64,000 bases of DNA, from contig JAQFVV010000231.1 of NCBI GenBank assembly GCA_028023455.1, positions 184,001 to 248,000 on the forward strand, in the 5' to 3' direction. A model generated the notes under the pieces. It made no database searches. It saw nothing but the letters and a program-made list of their open reading frames with translations, and had not been told where the DNA came from. Made by a program: the position numbers and the translations under genes. The DNA comes from Epiperipatus broadwayi. Lineage: Eukaryota; Onychophora; Udeonychophora; Euonychophora; Peripatidae. Below are positions 34,383-45,839 of this stretch, one piece after another (position 1 is the first letter of the stretch; every line of letters begins with the position of its first letter).

Positions 34383-34515
34383 TATATTACATTATGTATG
34401 TGCAGGTGTGTGTAAGCCTGTACAGTGTATTAAATTACATATTGAAACAGTGCGTTAAAGGTCTGCCCATCCCTCGCATATGTATGAAAATTGATTATTC
34501 TCCAGTACACGAGGG

Positions 34516-34872
34516 GTCAGAATGACTAACATCAACATGGGTAGGATGACAACCTTGGCATTAGCGTGGGCTTTGAACGTTCCATCATCAGATTTTCAAT
34601 GAAATGTATGGCTGAAGAATTATGGGTTGGAGTAGTTTGACTCCTGTCCATTAAAGTATGAAGATTGGCTATTTTAATATAAAACTGAGCATTGATTGTA
34701 TATATGTGTGGAGATTGTAAATTGAACCAACTGATGATCGCTGGTTTAGCATGAAATACGGATATTGGTGATTATTTATCTTTTCAACATGTGTGTGATC
34801 AGGTGGGTCAGCAATATGAGATGACATAGACAATTGAGGATTGTGTAAAAGTCTGAGTTCGAATCCCTTATA
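34516..34872 (+). repeat. tRNA-like SINE, copy S3 (fuller length)
   Basis: It has both halves: first AACATCAACATGGGTAGGAT, CCATCATCAGATTTTCAATG, CTGTCCATTAAAGTATGAAG, then the half shared with S2 (GGAGATTGTAAATTGAACC, ACTGATGATCGCTGG, GTGATCAGGTGGGTCAGC) and an end AAGTCTGAGTTCGAATCCC. GAGTTCGAATCCC is a good B box. S2 and S3 lie head to tail about 130 bp apart. Confidence 0.65.
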
Positions 34873-35671
34873 TATTTGCAGGTGTGTGTTAAATTATAAC
34901 ACCTGAAGAAATAGATTATAACATTAGAAGGATAAGAAATAGATTCAGTAACGTATCGCTAACTGAAATTAAAATAACATTTGGTGTCAGTATTATATAT
35001 ATATTAATAATAATATAATATATATATATATTAATAATAAGTTAGCAAGCAGTTCTTTAAATCTGCAAATATTTATCTGGTCAAAACCAAAAACTAATTA
35101 CGTGATAATGTAAAGTATTCATTACTTGTAATTTTAAGTTGGTGTTGTAAATTGTTTTTAAAAAAATTAAATAAAAATTGTAGTCACCGTGTAGTAGCTG
35201 CCCACAAATTGTTCAAATCACTAGAGACTTTGTGTTGAATAAGTAAGACCTTTTAAAAGATTTTAATTGAGAACTTGAGTAGAATTAATAATTTCCTCTG
35301 GTTCTTATGATCAATCTAACAACACATTTAGTCCTCTCTTCGTTTTCGAATTAATATCTTTAATTTTATTACTATGTGCTTGAAATAGCAAACGAAAGAT
35401 AAAATGTAAAATTTTAAGAAAATAAAGTTTTTTATTGAATACAGGCACGCATTTTATAAAGTGTGTGGGCGTGTGCGCGAATGAAGTTCAATTTTTATGC
35501 AGTTTAATGTAAAATGAAAGAATCATAAAATACAATACAGTATTTGAATGCCAAATCTCTCAAAACACTCTTGCACTTCTAATGTATGCAGATAATTTTA
35601 GTACATTTAATGTTCACAGAGAGCAAATGTTACAAATTACCGTTAATTAAAGAGTATATATAAATGTGTGT

Positions 35672-35880
35672 ATTGCTAGAAGATATGAAAATAGATGAAC
35701 AATTAAAGTTTTACACAAATACCAAAAGACTATAAAAGACCTAGAAAGAGACCACATGTAAGATGGGTGGAAGAAATAAGGAAGTTTGCTGGTGTAAAAT
35801 GGGGAACAGAGACTAAAAATTAGAAAAATCGGAGAAACGTATATTCCGTAGTGGATCCATAATGTTTGATATCATCATCA
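35672..35880 (+). mobile_element. Short decayed 3' end of an RTE LINE
   Basis: Plus strand, matching the last ~70 codons of the LINE protein: GCTAGAAGATATGAAAATAG, CTAGAAAGAGACCACATGTA, AGATGGGTGGAAGAAATAAG, ending GATATCATCATCA. Strongly 5' truncated. 34873-35671 holds a (TA)n patch near 35000 and no gene. Confidence 0.8.
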
Positions 35881-37488
35881 ATAATTACATCTTCTAGAGT
35901 TCTGAATAAGCCACTGCCGATTGTTTTCTTATTTTCTTGAGTTCTATATAAATATCTGTTGATGAATCTCTATACACATGCACCTTGCAGGAATGTTTCA
36001 TTCTTTGTACTCTCCTACCTTAGGTTCTGATCTCAAGATCACCCCTGAAAGGTCAAGAGAATCTTTTCCTTCTAATAGTCAGTTCAACACTTTTATATTC
36101 TTTTCTTGCAGAATTTATAGTTTTGACTTTACAGTAATACTACATTTCAAATACTTCCAATTCCTTTTCATGATCCTATAGTGATACAAAGTTTAAAATA
36201 AGATCTGGTTTTTAAAATACTATTTTGTTTTTAGTTATCTTAGATTTACTTATTTCTATATAATAAAGAATATTTAGAGTAATAGAATGCAATCACACGC
36301 AACCGATTAAGATATTTTTTCTTAGATACCAATAGACCAGTCTGGGAACAGCTGTTACGCAATTGTAGGCAACTGGAATATTTCACCCTTTAAAGAGGTT
36401 GTTTTTTAATGTTCATACATAGAGAAATCTGAGGTTTTTGATAAAATAATTTCGTACCATTTTACTGATAAAAGTATTGGGAAGGAGGGGAGGAGGGCTT
36501 CTGAAACTGAGACCCTGCATACCTATGTCTTCTTCTTAATATAATATTGGATAATTAAGGTAGGATTTTAGTAAGAGTGATATGACATGTTTTATTAAAC
36601 AGAGCTTTGCTTTATTTTGAGTGCTTAAATAGCATTACAATATATCTCATAACAGACAATAAGTCATGTAAATATTTTTTAAAAAATCTGGATAGATAAT
36701 TCCATCACAAGATTAAATATATATTGTTTGATTTCTACAAAAGTAAAAACAATTGACAAATTACACCGCACTATGTAGACACTTCAAATAATAATTTATA
36801 CTCAGCTTAGAGGGAAGCTAACTTTCTGCTCAGAAAGAACATCCACTCATCCATATCAATACTTGCAAATTGATTGACTTCTGTGATTATTTAGCATTGT
36901 GGCTGTTGTTATTTATAAATGAACCAGTTTCAGAATGGTTATACTTTAATCAATGAAACATGTCTCTGTATTTACTGGAATTGTTTAATTTGGAAAAATG
37001 ACCCAGCATCAAATATTCACACCTTAATACAAAGTGGAATGATTTCTGATAATAGCGTAATGTAAGTAAGTGATTGTTATATTTGAGCCAAAACCCACAG
37101 CAGCTGATAGAGAGTTTGTTACCTGAAACACATATAAATTGGAGATTGGTTTATCAATTTTTCATGCATACAAAAACCAAGCAATAAATGTCTAATGCTT
37201 GGTAATTAGATATGACGTCTCTCCACCTTATATATATATATCAAATCACTCTCAGATATTAAAACATTTCAGCTACATTTTCTGTAAATAAATATGGACT
37301 GGCAACTTGAGGATCGGACTTTTATATATTTATTAATAGAGGATATAGTTGACATTTCTTAAAGTTTTGAGAGAGATTTAATATTCAATATTTGATTTCA
37401 GCTAACCTTATGCACTGGGATAAATATATATATATATATTGTTACCGTACGCTATATATAACAATATATATATATATATGATAAATGA
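35881..37488. other. AT-rich spacer with a weak hairpin
   Basis: No gene recognised. A weak inverted repeat of the 30281 family lies at 37238-37410, and (TA)n palindromic sequence around the GTTACCGTACGC spot at 37440. Confidence 0.4.
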
Positions 37489-37770
37489 TTGTTGTTGTTA
37501 TGTAATTACCAATTAACTGCCTTTATGCTAAACTATTTGCTATAACAGTCCACAATAGCGTTTTGCTACTAATCCTTTTGTTTATATATAGATGGGTGTA
37601 AAATCTAATTAGAAACAAAGGAATGAGAAAGGATATTTCCATATAATAACTAAAGGTATAAGTTAGAGCTGGTGTTGTTAGATAACTACCAATAACTAGT
37701 AACAGCTTTTAAGCTATTTTTTCTAGTAGCCCCCAACAAATGTTTTGTTACTCACTTTGTATGTATATGA
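37489..37770 (+). repeat. Two diverged direct repeats of about 105 bp
   Basis: 37489-37595 (GTTGTTGTTATGTAATTACC, AACTGCCTTTATGCTAAAC, AACAGTCCACAATAGCGTTT) and 37668-37770 (GTGTTGTTAGATAACTACC, AACAGCTTTTAAGCTATTT, AGCCCCCAACAAATGTTTT) align along their length with many changes. Function unknown. Confidence 0.5.
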
Positions 37771-38435
37771 AAAGAGTGCTTAGAAAATCAATAATCACAT
37801 AATTTATTTTTCATCTTTAAACTATCTGCTTGGGTTTTTGATGTTTCAGCACTAAAAACAATCTGTACTTACTGAATGTTTACTGAAGATTTGTGATGAA
37901 GGTATTTTAGTTGTATTTATAGAATGGACTATTTCCATCATGTAATATTAATGTATCGAATGTCTTTAGAAAAACAATAACTTTATATAAATCTTCCATT
38001 TACATTCCACTGTTAGTAATAGCACACAGGTTATTATACTCACAACATCTCAAGAGATGCTATTCTCCTCTCTTCTTCAGATGTTGCTGGCCTGAAATCT
38101 ATTAGTTTTCAAATTAATTTAGGGCTGAAAAGCTGGTCAAAAATATTGACCTAGGTTCAGCACTTGGAATGTTAAAGTTTTAACAATAGCCTAGATGACA
38201 AAATTAAGTATAAAATGGTTCATCAAATATATGCAAGGCTGGTAGCCTAAAATATTATAATAAAGACAAAGAAAGCAATTACTGATTGGAGAAGTCTTTT
38301 TAACATTTCCAACTGAGTTCCATTTATATAATTATTGCTAACATCAATAGAAACAATTGATAAAAATATTACTATTGTCATATGAAAATAGTGATTTTAA
38401 TGCTTAGAAGATCCTAAATGCAGCTTTCAAACTAG

Positions 38436-38606
38436 TGTCTGGGTTTGAACACACACTTTAAACTCCCTAATGTCATCAACTCTATTCAATATAACCAATA
38501 CACATGATCATATACATGTAAAAAAGATAAATGATCTCTAGTATATGTATTCTGTGCTGAACTACCACTCATCAGTTGGTCCAGATCACCATCTCTCATA
38601 CATATT
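38436..38606 (-). repeat. tRNA-like SINE, copy S4
   Basis: GTCTGGGTTTGAACACAC, AATACACATGATCATATACA, GATAAATGATCTCTAGTATA, ATCAGTTGGTCCAGATCACC. The reverse strand carries the B-box-like GTTCAAACCC. 37771-38435 holds nothing recognised. Confidence 0.6.
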
Positions 38607-39514
38607 GTGCCGGATGAAAGATTTTAGTTTCATATATCCTGACCATGAGGGCGCCACTAGTCCTAAAATCGGAACTAGACAATTATTTTTAAGGGTGGGC
38701 AGGATATACGAACATGAATGTGCCGGACTAACCCAGGGAGAGCAAAAGCTAATGAATGTGGTTCAGACAATTGAGAAAACACTGAGACAAATATCAACCA
38801 AAATACTTATAAGAACTTTTTAAATTTATTAAACATAATAACAAAATACACATGAAACTTGATCTACATTTACTTAGCAGATCTTAACATTGAATGTATG
38901 CGAGCAGTACTACGTTAAATACCCAGGCAGACAGGTTCATTTCTTATCTATAACACAATAATGGCTTATAGCGGATCACCCAATCAATTCCCTTTTCCCT
39001 ATAGAGATTTAGTAAGATGGATGTTTGTGGAGAATAACAGGACAGCGCAGACGAGCTTTTCTTAGTCCAGAAAAGAAATGTTGGAACCAAGAATGTCATA
39101 ATTCTGCAAAATGCTCATGGACAAGTACATTGAAACAAGCCAAGGTTAGTCACACACAAGAAAGAAATATGAATTACACAATCTGAATTATAGCAAATAA
39201 ATCTCTACCAAAAATAAATAAATCATATATCCTAGAAATCGCTAGCCAAAGCCAAGTTTGATTTAGTTTAACGCCGAAGCAAACAAACAAACAAAAATAA
39301 AAGAAAATACTAAGGTCGGTCTGAGCATTTAACAAGGGTTAATCATAAAACTGAGAAATTATTAAGCATATAAGATATCACTCGCCCTACACTCTCGAAC
39401 AAGTAACATTTTAAGATTGAAAATCTTGCTACTAAGATTGTAATGTAAAATAAACAAAAAAAAATACATTAATATTTAATTTGGATAAATTACACATCAT
39501 AAATATAATTTCTT
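38607..39514. other. GC-richer patch of unknown nature
   Basis: 38607-38780 is GC-rich for the window, with TGTGCCGGATGAAAG at its left and TGTGCCGGACTAACCC farther right. A 92-codon frame (38545-38823) crosses from the SINE into it and is unlikely to be a gene. The start TGTGCCGG and stem-like repeats would fit a piece of another LTR-like element. The rest, to 39514, is AT-rich with no recognised gene. Confidence 0.3.
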
Positions 39515-39925
39515 TTTAAGATTAAGCTGAGATTTGTGAGAGACTTAATTAGAGATTTAGCCCTGATTTTGATATGGAAAGGTAAGTTACCTCGAGATAA
39601 TATTAATTTCTGTTGTTCACACAAAGTTCGGTTTATAGAGTCCTCTACAACGGATCTCATTTACTACAGGTTCAGAAATCTGGAGGCATTATCTGGATCC
39701 ATTCTGGACTTGACAGTTAGGTCATGACTGAAGTCACAATTTGGAGCTCCGGAGGTTCACCTTTGGAAAGGCTCAGCCCATCATGTTGTGGAGATTCTTC
39801 GTGGCGTATATTACAGGCATGGTGTCGGAATGACTGCTATTATCATGGCAAAAAGAGTTATTGTCAGTCAACAGAAATTCAACTTGGTGATTCCCGTGGC
39901 ACCAATATCAAAAGAAAAATTTAGT
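39515..39925 (+). pseudogene. Possible histone H3 remnant
   Basis: The first block (about 39521-39581) reads KLRFVRDLIRDLALILIWKG, which lines up without gaps with the H3 helix region VREIAQDFKTDLRFQS (Val-Arg-acid-hydrophobic-x-x-Asp). It sits between an acceptor-like TTTCTTTTTAAG and a donor-like GTAAGT. A later block has ATTATCATGGCAAAAAGAGT (AIIMAKRV, like H3 AIHAKRV), then one base lost, then GAAATTCAACTTGG and CCCGTGG (EIQLGDS-RG, like H3 DIQLARRIRG). The middle of H3 is not recognisable. If right, it is a heavily mutated H3 or H3-variant copy, not a working gene. The match is short and could be chance; other frames here are also open. Confidence 0.35.
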
Positions 39926-40485
39926 CACTTTCACAATGCAACAGTTCTATAACAGCTAAAATCTGGATCGATCCTCGATAAGAAGAAGCTGAATAAGCTG
40001 AGCAATAAAAACTGAATGAACAGAATAGTCTCTTTGAATCCTCCTCTCTAATAAAAAAAAAATACCCAGCTATATATGTCCTTTGTTATCTCCCACGCAA
40101 TCTTTTTTTTGCAACTTTCAACCAAGATAAATCTCTATCTCCCGCTCAATCTTAATTAGAAAAACAATATCTTACAGGGCTTTATCTTACAAAAATGATT
40201 ATTTTTTTCTTTTATATAAAAAAAAAATACAAAACTAAATCTCAGCTTTAAAATACATCAACATTAATTTTTTTTTAGTTTAAATAAAATACATATAAGA
40301 ACACTAGTTAAACTTTGTTTGCTTTTAATTATTTTAAAAGAAAACAAGCGTCATAAAAAAAAAAAAATTTATACTAAAATCAACTGAGAATTAAAAATAT
40401 AAGATTTCAAGATATATAAAACTTGGTTTTTATTTTTTCTAATTTACATGATAGAACCCTTGAATCGGATAAAGTATCCAGTTAT
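39926..40485. other. AT-rich spacer, no gene seen
   Basis: Many A and T homopolymers; nothing else recognised. Confidence 0.5.
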
Positions 40486-40800
40486 ATATATATATATAAT
40501 TAGTGCTTGGTTATGCATTGGATAGCAAACCTACAAACTTTAATAGATAGACTTCAGTCTTCCTTACTCTTCAACTTTCCAGTCATCCATATCATTGAAA
40601 ATTTGATGATGGATATATATATATAATTAGTGCTTGGTTATGCATTAGGATAGCAAACCTACAAACTTTAATAGATAGACTTCAGTCTTCCTTACTCTTC
40701 AACTTTCCAGTCATCCATATCATTGAAAATTTGATGATGGAATGCTCAAAGCTTTTGATGATGCCAATATTACAACCATATCTATGTTGACCTTAGGTCA
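40486..40800 (-). repeat. SINE tail, tandemly duplicated (127-bp period)
   Basis: ATTAGTGCTTGGTTATGCAT begins at 40499 and again at 40626. Both units run through CAAACCTACAAACTTTAATA, CAGTCTTCCTTACTCTTC, CAGTCATCCATATCATTG and GATGATGGA, each preceded by (TA)n. They are almost identical (one base missing near GCATTGGAT versus GCATTAGGAT), so the duplication is recent. After the second unit the SINE tail continues to TATGTTGACCTTAGG. Confidence 0.85.
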
Positions 40801-40923
40801 ATCTGACCTCTCATATGTAGGACCTTCGTAAATCCATTTAAATATACACAGGAATGGGCAGAATACAGGCTGAATATGTAATACTGGAATATAAATATAA
40901 TGTATATACTTAATCTAGATGTA

Positions 40924-41112
40924 ATTAAAGGGGATTTGAACCCAGACTTTCAAGCTCTCTACAGACATATACTCTATTCAATATAACGAATACATAGTAA
41001 TATTTCTGTAGTGTAATTTTTATTACACAACTCTCACACAAGGTAGGGACCATCTTTACCACTTTGTGGCAGGTTGCAATCATAAACAAATTACACTACA
41101 AAAATATTATTC
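40924..41112 (-). repeat. SINE head (S5) cut by a small hairpin element
   Basis: 40926-40994 is a SINE head (GGGGATTTGAACCCAGACTT, a clear reversed B box, then CTCTATTCAATATAACGAAT). It stops at 40995, where a hairpin begins: GTAATATTTCTGTAGTGTAA on the left and TTACACTACAAAAATATTAT on the right (to 41112), around a loop with AGGGACCATCTTTACC. The hairpin looks like a roughly 118-bp MITE inserted in the SINE. Confidence 0.65.
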
Positions 41113-42426
41113 ATTAAGTAGATAATATCTAATCTAATAAAAGATTAATAAAAAAATATTAATATACTTCTACCAAGTCTTTTATATCAAAGTTGTGATA
41201 GCAGTAAATTTGACACATCAATTAAACTGTTGTAATTCACTATCTATATATACCGAACAATGATAAAGATATGTGTAAGAGATTGTAATGTATGAGTGTT
41301 GGTTCACCAGAATATGTACATCTTGGGGATTATACATCTTTTTCATTATGTCTTTGTTTATATCTTTATGATTTACACACTTCCACAAAGGTGTTAAAAG
41401 AGGATAGAAACCAGTCCCTAACATGCATGAGAGTAGTGTAGTGGAAAGTACACATATTATTTATTAAAATCTAATGAAAATTATTAAGAGTTGTATCGAC
41501 AACACCTTTACATTTCTTAAACATCTAAAAAAGACTGGACATGACTTCATTCCCTCTAACTCCAAAATTGTATGTACAGAAACAAACGACTGTAAAAGAA
41601 AAATAAAAGAGATATATTTTATCAATGGTAATAATAATGCAATAAACAGACGTGACATCTGCTTTGTTTTTTTTTAAAAATGGACAACCTAACTCATTTG
41701 CATTTAATTTGCATATATTAAGTCTAATACAAACAATACCGCAGTTTTCAATATGACTATGATTATAAGGCATGGAACCTCGAAAGCGCCTTAACTGAGT
41801 GATTAATATTTTTCAGGCTTATAGCTTCTGCAACTCACACAGCATATGTGCTTTGTAGATTATGATTTTACAGTATAAAAAAGGTTCTTAGATCAATATA
41901 AAAATCTTGTTTATTTTAAATAAGGAGAAAATAAAAATCTTGAAAGAATTTAACCGATAGTTGGATTTCGATCATATTACCAAATCTGTGGCAAATTCTA
42001 GAGATAATTTGACTCTCTTGGTAAGATAAATAAACCTTTCTAAAATGTGAAAAACAAAATAAATGGTGCCCAAAGAAAATCTAGTAAACCAATATTATTG
42101 TGACAGTATAAATACTGGCAAACTATACTATTGTTGATATGAAAAATAATATTAACAGTGATAAAATGAAACAAAGGTGATATAAGGTATTAAATATAAG
42201 AATAATAAATCACTTCCGTGAGATCATGCTTTAAATATAATCTAATTATATTGATCTGTATTAGAAAGTTTAATGGGCATACATACAGAGATTTCTTTGA
42301 CTAGAGTGTGCGCCATAGTGAAATCCTTACTGACTTCTGAATTTATAAATCAGTGTTTCTACAATTATCACTATAACTGAAACACACATGCTTATTATAT
42401 ACATGCGTCTATATATGCAATATATA
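41113..42426. other. AT-rich spacer, no gene seen
   Basis: Overlapping short frames on both strands at 41218-41773 have no recognisable motifs and cover each other, a sign of chance. Confidence 0.45.
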
Positions 42427-42700
42427 GGGTATATAAGCACAGATTTTCACATGACCCATCACTCTCCACACTATCTCATAACACTGACACACTTGAACAC
42501 ATATATGTGGAAGAAATAAATAATCACCAATATACGTATTTCATGCTAAACCAGCAATCATCAGTTGGTCCAGATTACCATCTCTACACATATATGCTAT
42601 AAGTTTTCAGATATTTATGAAGATATTCAATCCTCATACTTTAATGAACAGGCAACAATCTATTCCACACTGGAACTTTTCAACTGTCTTTAACTTTTTC
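42427..42700 (-). repeat. tRNA-like SINE, copy S6
   Basis: AAGCACAGATTTTCACATGA, ACACATATATGTGGAAGAAA, TAAATAATCACCAATATACG, TTCATGCTAAACCAGCAATC, ATCAGTTGGTCCAGATTACC, then the tail half with CATACTTTAATGAACAGGC. Same family as S1-S5. 42701-43481 shows no gene. Confidence 0.6.
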
Positions 42701-43481
42701 TAATTAGATAGTGTGCACTGTATATATTGCATTTATACATTTTGGTTAAAAGTTATTTTAGGTTTGTTGTTTTTATTTTTTAAAAAAAGAAGGTAGAACA
42801 AGATTTTTATTAAAAAAAAAGGTAATACTAATAAAAAGTAATAAAACTTTGTTTAAAAATAATAAAACTTTGATTACATCAACAGTAAAGATGTGTTTAT
42901 GTAAGAAAAAATATTAAAGACGTTGTAGTAGAAAAAAATTAAAAGGAAAAAAAATTAAAGACATAGTGTAGAAAAAAAATCACTGGCGGGCGGCCCAGTA
43001 ATGTTCTATTTGATTATTTTTGTATAGCAACAATACCATCAAGCGGCATGCATGGCTAATGGACTACTACCATTTTCCATAATGCAAAGGTAGGCATATA
43101 ACAGTACCCATTTAATTAAATAACTTGTTTATTTACTGAAAGAAACAAAAATTTTTAAATGTTTAAATAGTATATATCAACAAATTCACATTCTGATTTC
43201 ATTCACTTGGGGTTTCAGAAAATATAAAATTAGAAATTCATAAATTTGATTTCATAAATTTCCCATGCACACCTTTCTGTAAAAGTATCATCACAAATCA
43301 TCTCTCAGCCATCCACTTCCCCCCATTTTACAATCTTAGTCTCTCACAGTATGATTCTCTGTCTTTTTCATAACTACAATATTCTAATTTTTGTTAATTT
43401 AATGTACACACTTTTAAAGTGTACCAAAATTGTGTGTATATATGTATTAAACATAAACCCAGTTAGAGAACCAACATGTCT

Positions 43482-43680
43482 GAATAAGTACATACTAAGA
43501 TAATTCACAAGAAAGATTCCTAAAGAGTCATTTAAATGAACTTGCAAACAATGCCCAGCTTTTGTTTCAGGTAAAAATAGGTTGATACTAAGGTAACAAA
43601 AGATGTGTATGGTTTGAAAGTTCATTTAAATGATTCTTTAGGAATCCTTCTTGTGAACTATCTTGATAAAGTATTTGCAC
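43482..43680. repeat. Hairpin repeat, about 199 bp
   Basis: The left arm holds AATTCACAAGAAAGATTCCT and GAGTCATTTAAATGAACTT; the right arm holds AAGTTCATTTAAATGATTCT and GGAATCCTTCTTGTGAACTA. The loop (about 43555-43617) is unpaired. No coding frame of note. Confidence 0.7.
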
Positions 43681-43850
43681 ATCACTGAGGAGTGCCAAAG
43701 CATGAAACCATTGATCTGAGTTTTGGGTGTAGTTTCTGATATTTTAAATGCTTTCTTGGGCTAGCATTTTATCAACAAAGCTTGTTAGAGCAATTAGTAA
43801 AGCTCTTTGCTTTTATTTACAAGCTTAAAAATTGAGTCATGTGATATATG
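43681..43850 (-). repeat. Foldback element F2, half copy
   Basis: Reverse orientation to 15942: CTGAGGAGTGCCAAAGCATG, GATATTTTAAATGCTTTC, AACAAAGCTTGTTAGAGC, and the end GAGTCATGTGAT at 43836. One arm only. Confidence 0.6.
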
Positions 43851-44545
43851 ACTTTTTAATTTTATTTGGGCTTGTTTCTTCTGTGAATGAGTTTATGTTC
43901 TTAGTATTATGAATTTTCTAAGCCTTACCTTATTTACGTAGTCATTAACACTATTAGAATAATGTGAAACATATATAATATATATGTTTGTTTTTCTCCA
44001 TGGTTTCAGGTATTCATAAAAACAAAGATCCAAGAGTAATGGATATGAGAGAGGACTACCTTAATCATGTAGTATTCACTGGAATAAAGTATAATTTTTA
44101 ACTCTAAAAATTTGCTGTTGACTTTTCCTTAAATTTGCACATTATCTTAACAATGACAGATTTAAGGATAAGGATGACACACCATGCATTAATGTACAAG
44201 AAAGTTAAGAATGAAGTAACAAGTGTAGCAGTCGTTTATAACCATGAAAAGAATTATGGACATGGCTTTGACCTTGGGATTATTAAGATAATGAGTGAAG
44301 AAAGACAGAATAAAAAAGTGAAAAGCCAGAGGCTTGATTTATTGGGCAATACAAATACATAATAAATCTAAGAGACAATAGTGTTTGTATTCATAAAAAA
44401 TGGGCCTCTTAAATCATTAACAATAAACTGCAAACTTATTGCAACCACAATTATGATGCTTATGCATCAAAAACATTATTTAATTTGATTTGTTCTCTGC
44501 TATAATGTTTTTTATATTATTAACAATGGAAGATTATCAATGTAT
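43851..44545. other. Spacer with one unrecognised short frame
   Basis: A 75-codon plus-strand frame (44135-44362) is open but has no motif I recognise; base composition is only slightly above its surroundings, so I do not call it a gene. Confidence 0.35.
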
Positions 44546-44731
44546 TATATCATCATTATCAACAATTATCAATCACTGCAAGATGAAGGTCTCTCCAAAT
44601 TCAATTCATCTTCTCCAATCTTTAGCTTATCTTCTCTACATCAATCCTGCACCCTCATTTCATCCATCCATCTCACATGTGGTCTCTTTCTGGGTCTTTT
44701 ACAATCTCTTGGACTCCAGTTCAAGATTTCA
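44546..44731 (-). mobile_element. Truncated RTE LINE 3' end
   Basis: It matches the 3' terminal ~185 bp of the LINE at 20783: ATCATCATTATCAACAATTA, AGATGAAGGTCTCTCCAAAT, CTCACATGTGGTCTCTTTCT, AATCTCTTGGACTCCAGTTC. The 5' truncation ends in (TA)n. Minus strand. Frames at 44490-44762 are the antisense of it. Confidence 0.85.
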
Positions 44732-44825
44732 AATTATATATATATATATATATAGTTACTAATATACTTTTCATTTCACTTATTTTATGCTAATCATGTA
44801 AAACGTTTATTAAAGTTTCTCTAAT

Positions 44826-44945
44826 TAAGTGGTTCAGCACAATGGTAGTGTGTCAGACTATGGAGCATAGGTCTTCAGATTAATTTCAGTTCTGATACTT
44901 CTGCTGCTAAGTTTCTTATGAACTATTCAGTTATTTATTTTTTAA
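44826..44945 (+). repeat. tRNA-like SINE fragment
   Basis: AAGTGGTTCAGCACAATGGT is A-box-like (TGGYNNAGTNGG style), followed about 40 bp later by GATTAATTTCAGTTCTG, a weak B box. The tail GCTAAGTTTCTTATGAACT is the same unit that is tandemly repeated at 53050-53480. Confidence 0.45.
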
Positions 44946-45353
44946 ATAAATGATTGTATGAATTGTTTCTTGGACTATTGTTTGCATGTTCCAATGTCCC
45001 AGTAACTGGATAAGTGTGGAAAATCCGTTTCAGACAGAACAGAATTTCTTTAAATTTATCTGGATGCTGAAACCTTTAGCTCTCATATCCAGCATTCTTT
45101 TGCTGGCTAAATTATATAGGCTAAAGATTTAAGACCGCTTATTAAATACGATTCAACATATCCGATTTCTATTTATTTCATTTTTAGTTTGCTATACAAT
45201 TGACGATATCTATAGTCTAGAAATAAAATATTTTATAATATTTTAAAATTATTATTTATAAAATCTTAGATGAATATCTAATGATAGATTAATTATATGT
45301 AATTTTGCACAATTAATTTTTTTTTAACAAATTTGGTTGTCTAACTATAGATA

Positions 45354-45482
45354 TGCTAAACAATTAGTTCTGCAAACTTACTAAATCAGACCGCTGATGA
45401 GATTTAAAAAAATAGTAATATTGGATTCTTCTTATCTCATCAGTGGTCTGATTCAGTATGTTTGCAGAACTAACACATGCTA
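45354..45482. repeat. Hairpin repeat, about 129 bp
   Basis: AATTAGTTCTGCAAACTTAC pairs with the right arm ATGTTTGCAGAACTAAC, and CAGACCGCTGATGAGAT with ATCTCATCAGTGGTCTG. Loop about 30 bp. A short MITE is likely. Confidence 0.7.
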
Positions 45483-45839
45483 AAGTTTTCCTAGTTCAAA
45501 TGTCAATTAAAAGTTATTGTACTTGACTTATATTAAAAGTTGCTGGCTTCATTCTCTTACTAGCCCTTCATATATAAGGCTGCTATCTTCCCAATCGCTG
45601 TAATGCAATTTTGAATGTGTTACCTCAGTTCAAATATGGTTGCAGTGTAAGAAACAATGTTTATCCCTCATGTGTTTCACATTGAGTAAATGTAGTGATT
45701 CATTTTTTGTAGTCTAAGGATCTGTCTGGTGATGACATTTATGAAAGACTTAGTGCACAGTATTAGGAAAGTATTTCACCATAAAGAAGTGTATATAAAT
45801 GGATAGAGAAGTTCAACGAAAATCTCACAAGCATCAACC

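Noticed and set aside
41218-41773. Four overlapping frames on both strands
   Set aside because: They overlap each other in opposite strands and have no motifs.
44826-44945. A functional tRNA gene
   Set aside because: Box-like sequences are present but the arms do not pair; it is better explained as a SINE head.
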